Below the pieces are notes generated by a model. The model did no database searches. It had not been told where the DNA came from and saw nothing but the letters and a program-made list of their open reading frames with translations. This document shows, piece after piece, positions 62,120 to 64,000 of a stretch of DNA of 64,000 nt; position 1 is the stretch's first letter; every line of letters begins with the position of its first letter. The DNA lies in contig CP151667.1 of assembly GCA_038400315.1 (NCBI GenBank), forward strand, positions 372,001 through 436,000, written 5' to 3'. A program made the position numbers and the translations under genes. This DNA comes from Isosphaeraceae bacterium EP7 (GTDB taxonomy: Bacteria > Planctomycetota > Planctomycetia > Isosphaerales > Isosphaeraceae).

Positions 62120-63193
62120 ATGGCAGAAGCGACGGTCCCCTACGGACGAAAGACGCAACGAGCGTCTGCCGTCAAGGAAGTTCACATTCTCTGGATCACG
62201 GCCGGTCTCGGCTGCGATGGCGACTCGGTCTCGATCACGGCGGCCACCCAGCCCAGCATCGAGGATGTCCTGCTCGGCGCCATTCCGGGGCTCCCCAAGG
62301 TCCACCTTCATAATCCCGTGCTCGCCTTCGAAAATGGCGATGAGTTTATGAGCTACTGGTATCGGGCCGACGAGGGCCGGCTCGAGCCATTTGTGCTGGT
62401 CGTCGAAGGGTCGATCCCCAATGAGAAGATCAAGGAGGAAGGGTATTGGGCCGCGCTCGGTACGGACAAGAAGACCGGGCAGCCGATCACGACCTGTGAG
62501 TGGATCGACCGTCTCTCCCCCAAGGCCACGGCCGTCGTGGCGATCGGCACCTGCGCGACCTACGGCGGCATCCATGCGATGGAGGGGAACCCCACCGGCT
62601 GCATGGGCCTGCCCGACTACCTCGGCTGGCACTGGAAATCCAAGGCGGGCCTGCCGATCGTCTGCGTGCCGGGCTGTCCCGTTCAGCCCGACAACTTCAT
62701 GGAGACGCTCCTGTACTTGCTTTACCAGCTGGCGGGTCTCGCGCCGATGATCCCGCTGGACGACTGCCTCCGGCCCACCTGGCTCTTCGGCAAGACCGTG
62801 CACGATGGTTGCGACCGCGCGGGGTACTACGAAGAGGCCAATTTCGCGACCGAGTACGGGTCTCCGAAGTGCCTGGTCAAGCTCGGCTGCTGGGGGCCGG
62901 TGGTCAACTGCAACGTTCCCAAGCGAGGCTGGATGGCTGGCATCGGGGGCTGTCCCAACGTCGGTGGGATCTGCATCGGCTGTACGATGCCGGGGTTCCC
63001 CGACAAGTTCATGCCGTTCATGGACGAGCCGCCAGGCGCACGACTGTCATCGACCGCGATCGGGTTGTACGGCCGGATCATCCGAAAACTCCGCCACTGG
63101 ACCATGGACACGGCCAACAAGGAGCCCAAGTGGCGTCACAATCGTCCCGAGTTGACCACCGGATACCGCCCTCAAACACCCGTCAGGTCATAA
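62120..63193 (+). CDS. hhyS: [NiFe]-hydrogenase small subunit, group 1h (actinobacterial) type
   Basis: A 357-residue Fe-S subunit. The start ILWITAGLGCDGDSVSITAATQPSIEDVLLGAIPGLPKVHLHNP is specific to group 1h/5 enzymes. Cys32 and Asp35 (C-D-G-D) stand where other groups have CxxC; in the Ralstonia eutropha enzyme of this group Asp is one ligand of the proximal 4Fe-4S cluster. Other Cys ligands (GTCATYGG, CVPGCPVQPDNF, CLVKLGCWGPVVNC, CIGCTMPGFP) are present. No Tat signal precedes the mature start, as is usual for this group, so it would be cytoplasmic or loosely membrane-associated. It oxidises H2 at very low concentrations together with the large subunit. Confidence 0.93.
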   Translation: MAEATVPYGRKTQRASAVKEVHILWITAGLGCDGDSVSITAATQPSIEDVLLGAIPGLPKVHLHNPVLAFENGDEFMSYWYRADEGRLEPFVLVVEGSIPNEKIKEEGYWAALGTDKKTGQPITTCEWIDRLSPKATAVVAIGTCATYGGIHAMEGNPTGCMGLPDYLGWHWKSKAGLPIVCVPGCPVQPDNFMETLLYLLYQLAGLAPMIPLDDCLRPTWLFGKTVHDGCDRAGYYEEANFATEYGSPKCLVKLGCWGPVVNCNVPKRGWMAGIGGCPNVGGICIGCTMPGFPDKFMPFMDEPPGARLSSTAIGLYGRIIRKLRHWTMDTANKEPKWRHNRPELTTGYRPQTPVRS

Positions 63194-63205
63194 AGGAGAG
63201 GCTCG

Positions 63206-64000
63206 ATGGCCATCGATGTCACCCCCGAGAAAGACGTTCGCGCCTCGGCCGGCAACCTGGTCGAGATGTCCTGGGATCCGATCACCCGGATCGTGGGGAG
63301 CCTGGGGATCTACACGAAGATTGATTTCGCGGCCCGCAGGGTCGCCGAATGCTATAGCACCTCGTCGATCTTCCGGGGCTACAGCATCTTCATGAAGGGC
63401 AAAGACCCCCGCGACGCCCACTTCATCACGAGCCGGATCTGCGGGATTTGCGGGGATAATCACGCAACCTGCGCGTGTTACGCTCAGAACATGGCCTTCG
63501 GCATCCGCCCGCCCAACATCGCCGAATGCATCGTTAACCTCGGCGAAGCGGCCGAGTACATGTTTGACCATAACCTGTACCAGGACAACCTGGTCGGCGT
63601 CGACTTCTGCGAAAAGATGGTCAAGGAGACCAACCCTGGCGTTCTCAACCTGGCCGAGCGGACCGAGTCGCCCCACGCTGAACTGCACGGCTACAAGACG
63701 ATTGCCGACATCATGCGCGCCCTCAACCCGTTCACCGGCACATTCTACCTGGAAACCCTCCAGATGAGCCGGATGACCCGCGAGATGTTCTGCCTGATGG
63801 AAGGGCGGCACGTTCACCCCTCGACACTCTACCCTGGAGGCGTTGGCACAGTCCCCACGGTCCAACTCTTCACGGACTACCTCGTTCGGCTGATGAAGTA
63901 CGTCGAATTCATGAAGAAGGTCGTGCCGCTCCATGACGACCTGTTCGACTTCTTTTACGAGGCCCTGCCGGGCTACGAGGAAGTGGGTCGACGGCGGATC
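63206..64000 (+). CDS. hhyL: [NiFe]-hydrogenase large subunit, group 1h type (3' end cut by window edge)
   Basis: The first 265 codons of the catalytic subunit. MSWDPITRIVGSLGIYTKIDF is the N-terminal signature, and SRICGICGDNHATCACY carries the L1 motif RxCGxC with Cys79 and Cys82, two of the four nickel ligands. The C-terminal motif (DPCxxCxxH) and processing site lie outside the window. A good AAGGAGAG precedes the ATG at 63206. It follows the small-subunit gene by 12 nt. Confidence 0.95.
   Translation, partial: MAIDVTPEKDVRASAGNLVEMSWDPITRIVGSLGIYTKIDFAARRVAECYSTSSIFRGYSIFMKGKDPRDAHFITSRICGICGDNHATCACYAQNMAFGIRPPNIAECIVNLGEAAEYMFDHNLYQDNLVGVDFCEKMVKETNPGVLNLAERTESPHAELHGYKTIADIMRALNPFTGTFYLETLQMSRMTREMFCLMEGRHVHPSTLYPGGVGTVPTVQLFTDYLVRLMKYVEFMKKVVPLHDDLFDFFYEALPGYEEVGRRRI

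Noticed and set aside
62120-62180. Tat signal on the hydrogenase small subunit
   Set aside because: The N-terminus has no twin-arginine plus hydrophobic core. The group 1h start begins directly with the mature Fe-S domain.

Overview
The window looks like a chromosome segment of a high-GC planctomycete, most likely family Isosphaeraceae. The evidence is the strongly GC-biased third codon positions, the many unlinked short operons, exported proteins of planctomycete type (a LEPR-XLL-like N-terminus on an FG-GAP protein, a TIGR03067-like small exported protein, a BlaI/M56 pair fused to carboxypeptidase-regulatory repeats and a TlpA-like thioredoxin), and a 25-bp minisatellite. No rRNA, tRNA, CRISPR array or intact mobile element was seen.

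Layout. 1-3.2 kb (minus): an Rrf2 regulator followed by a sulfate ABC transporter (binding protein, CysT, CysW cut by the left edge). 3.2-5.7 kb (minus): a coupled cluster with an HTTM/DCC membrane protein. 6-20 kb: a Cys/Ser/Tyr-rich lipoprotein, a GT2 glycosyltransferase, an exported methyltransferase, an RluA pseudouridine synthase, an FG-GAP protein, a catalase-like protein next to a RoxA-like di-heme cytochrome, and a small operon with an MBL-fold hydrolase. 20-31 kb: an inositol-phosphatase-like gene, small DUF genes, a response regulator/diguanylate cyclase, a HAD phosphatase, a GspE/PilB ATPase, membrane proteins and a PLP dehydratase. 32-36 kb: a DisA/DAC-superfamily protein with an altered RHR motif, and membrane proteins.

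36-40 kb: a transposase N-terminal remnant, a stand-alone Clp-N protein, and an ArsR/SRPBCC/DinB operon whose promoter carries a perfect inverted repeat and appears leaderless. A DUF899 protein and a small CPVC membrane protein follow. 40.4-40.8 kb: a 25-bp tandem repeat, open in all six frames. 41-56 kb: a Gfo/Idh/MocA oxidoreductase, a very large exported protein, a Lys/Ala-rich protein, an SPL-like radical SAM protein, the BlaI/M56-TlpA pair with a candidate operator pair, a PH-like membrane protein, a DUF4139-like protein, a SprT-like protein and an XRE regulator.

56.8-64 kb (plus): hypF-hypC-hypD-hypE, a decayed formate/nitrite-transporter (FNT) gene, then the small and (partial) large subunits of a [NiFe] hydrogenase of the group 1h (actinobacterial, high-affinity) type. 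The small subunit has the Cys-x-x-Asp motif known from the unusual 3Cys/1Asp proximal cluster of that group. This would let the organism oxidise trace H2; HypA/HypB and the rest of the cluster should lie to the right of the window.
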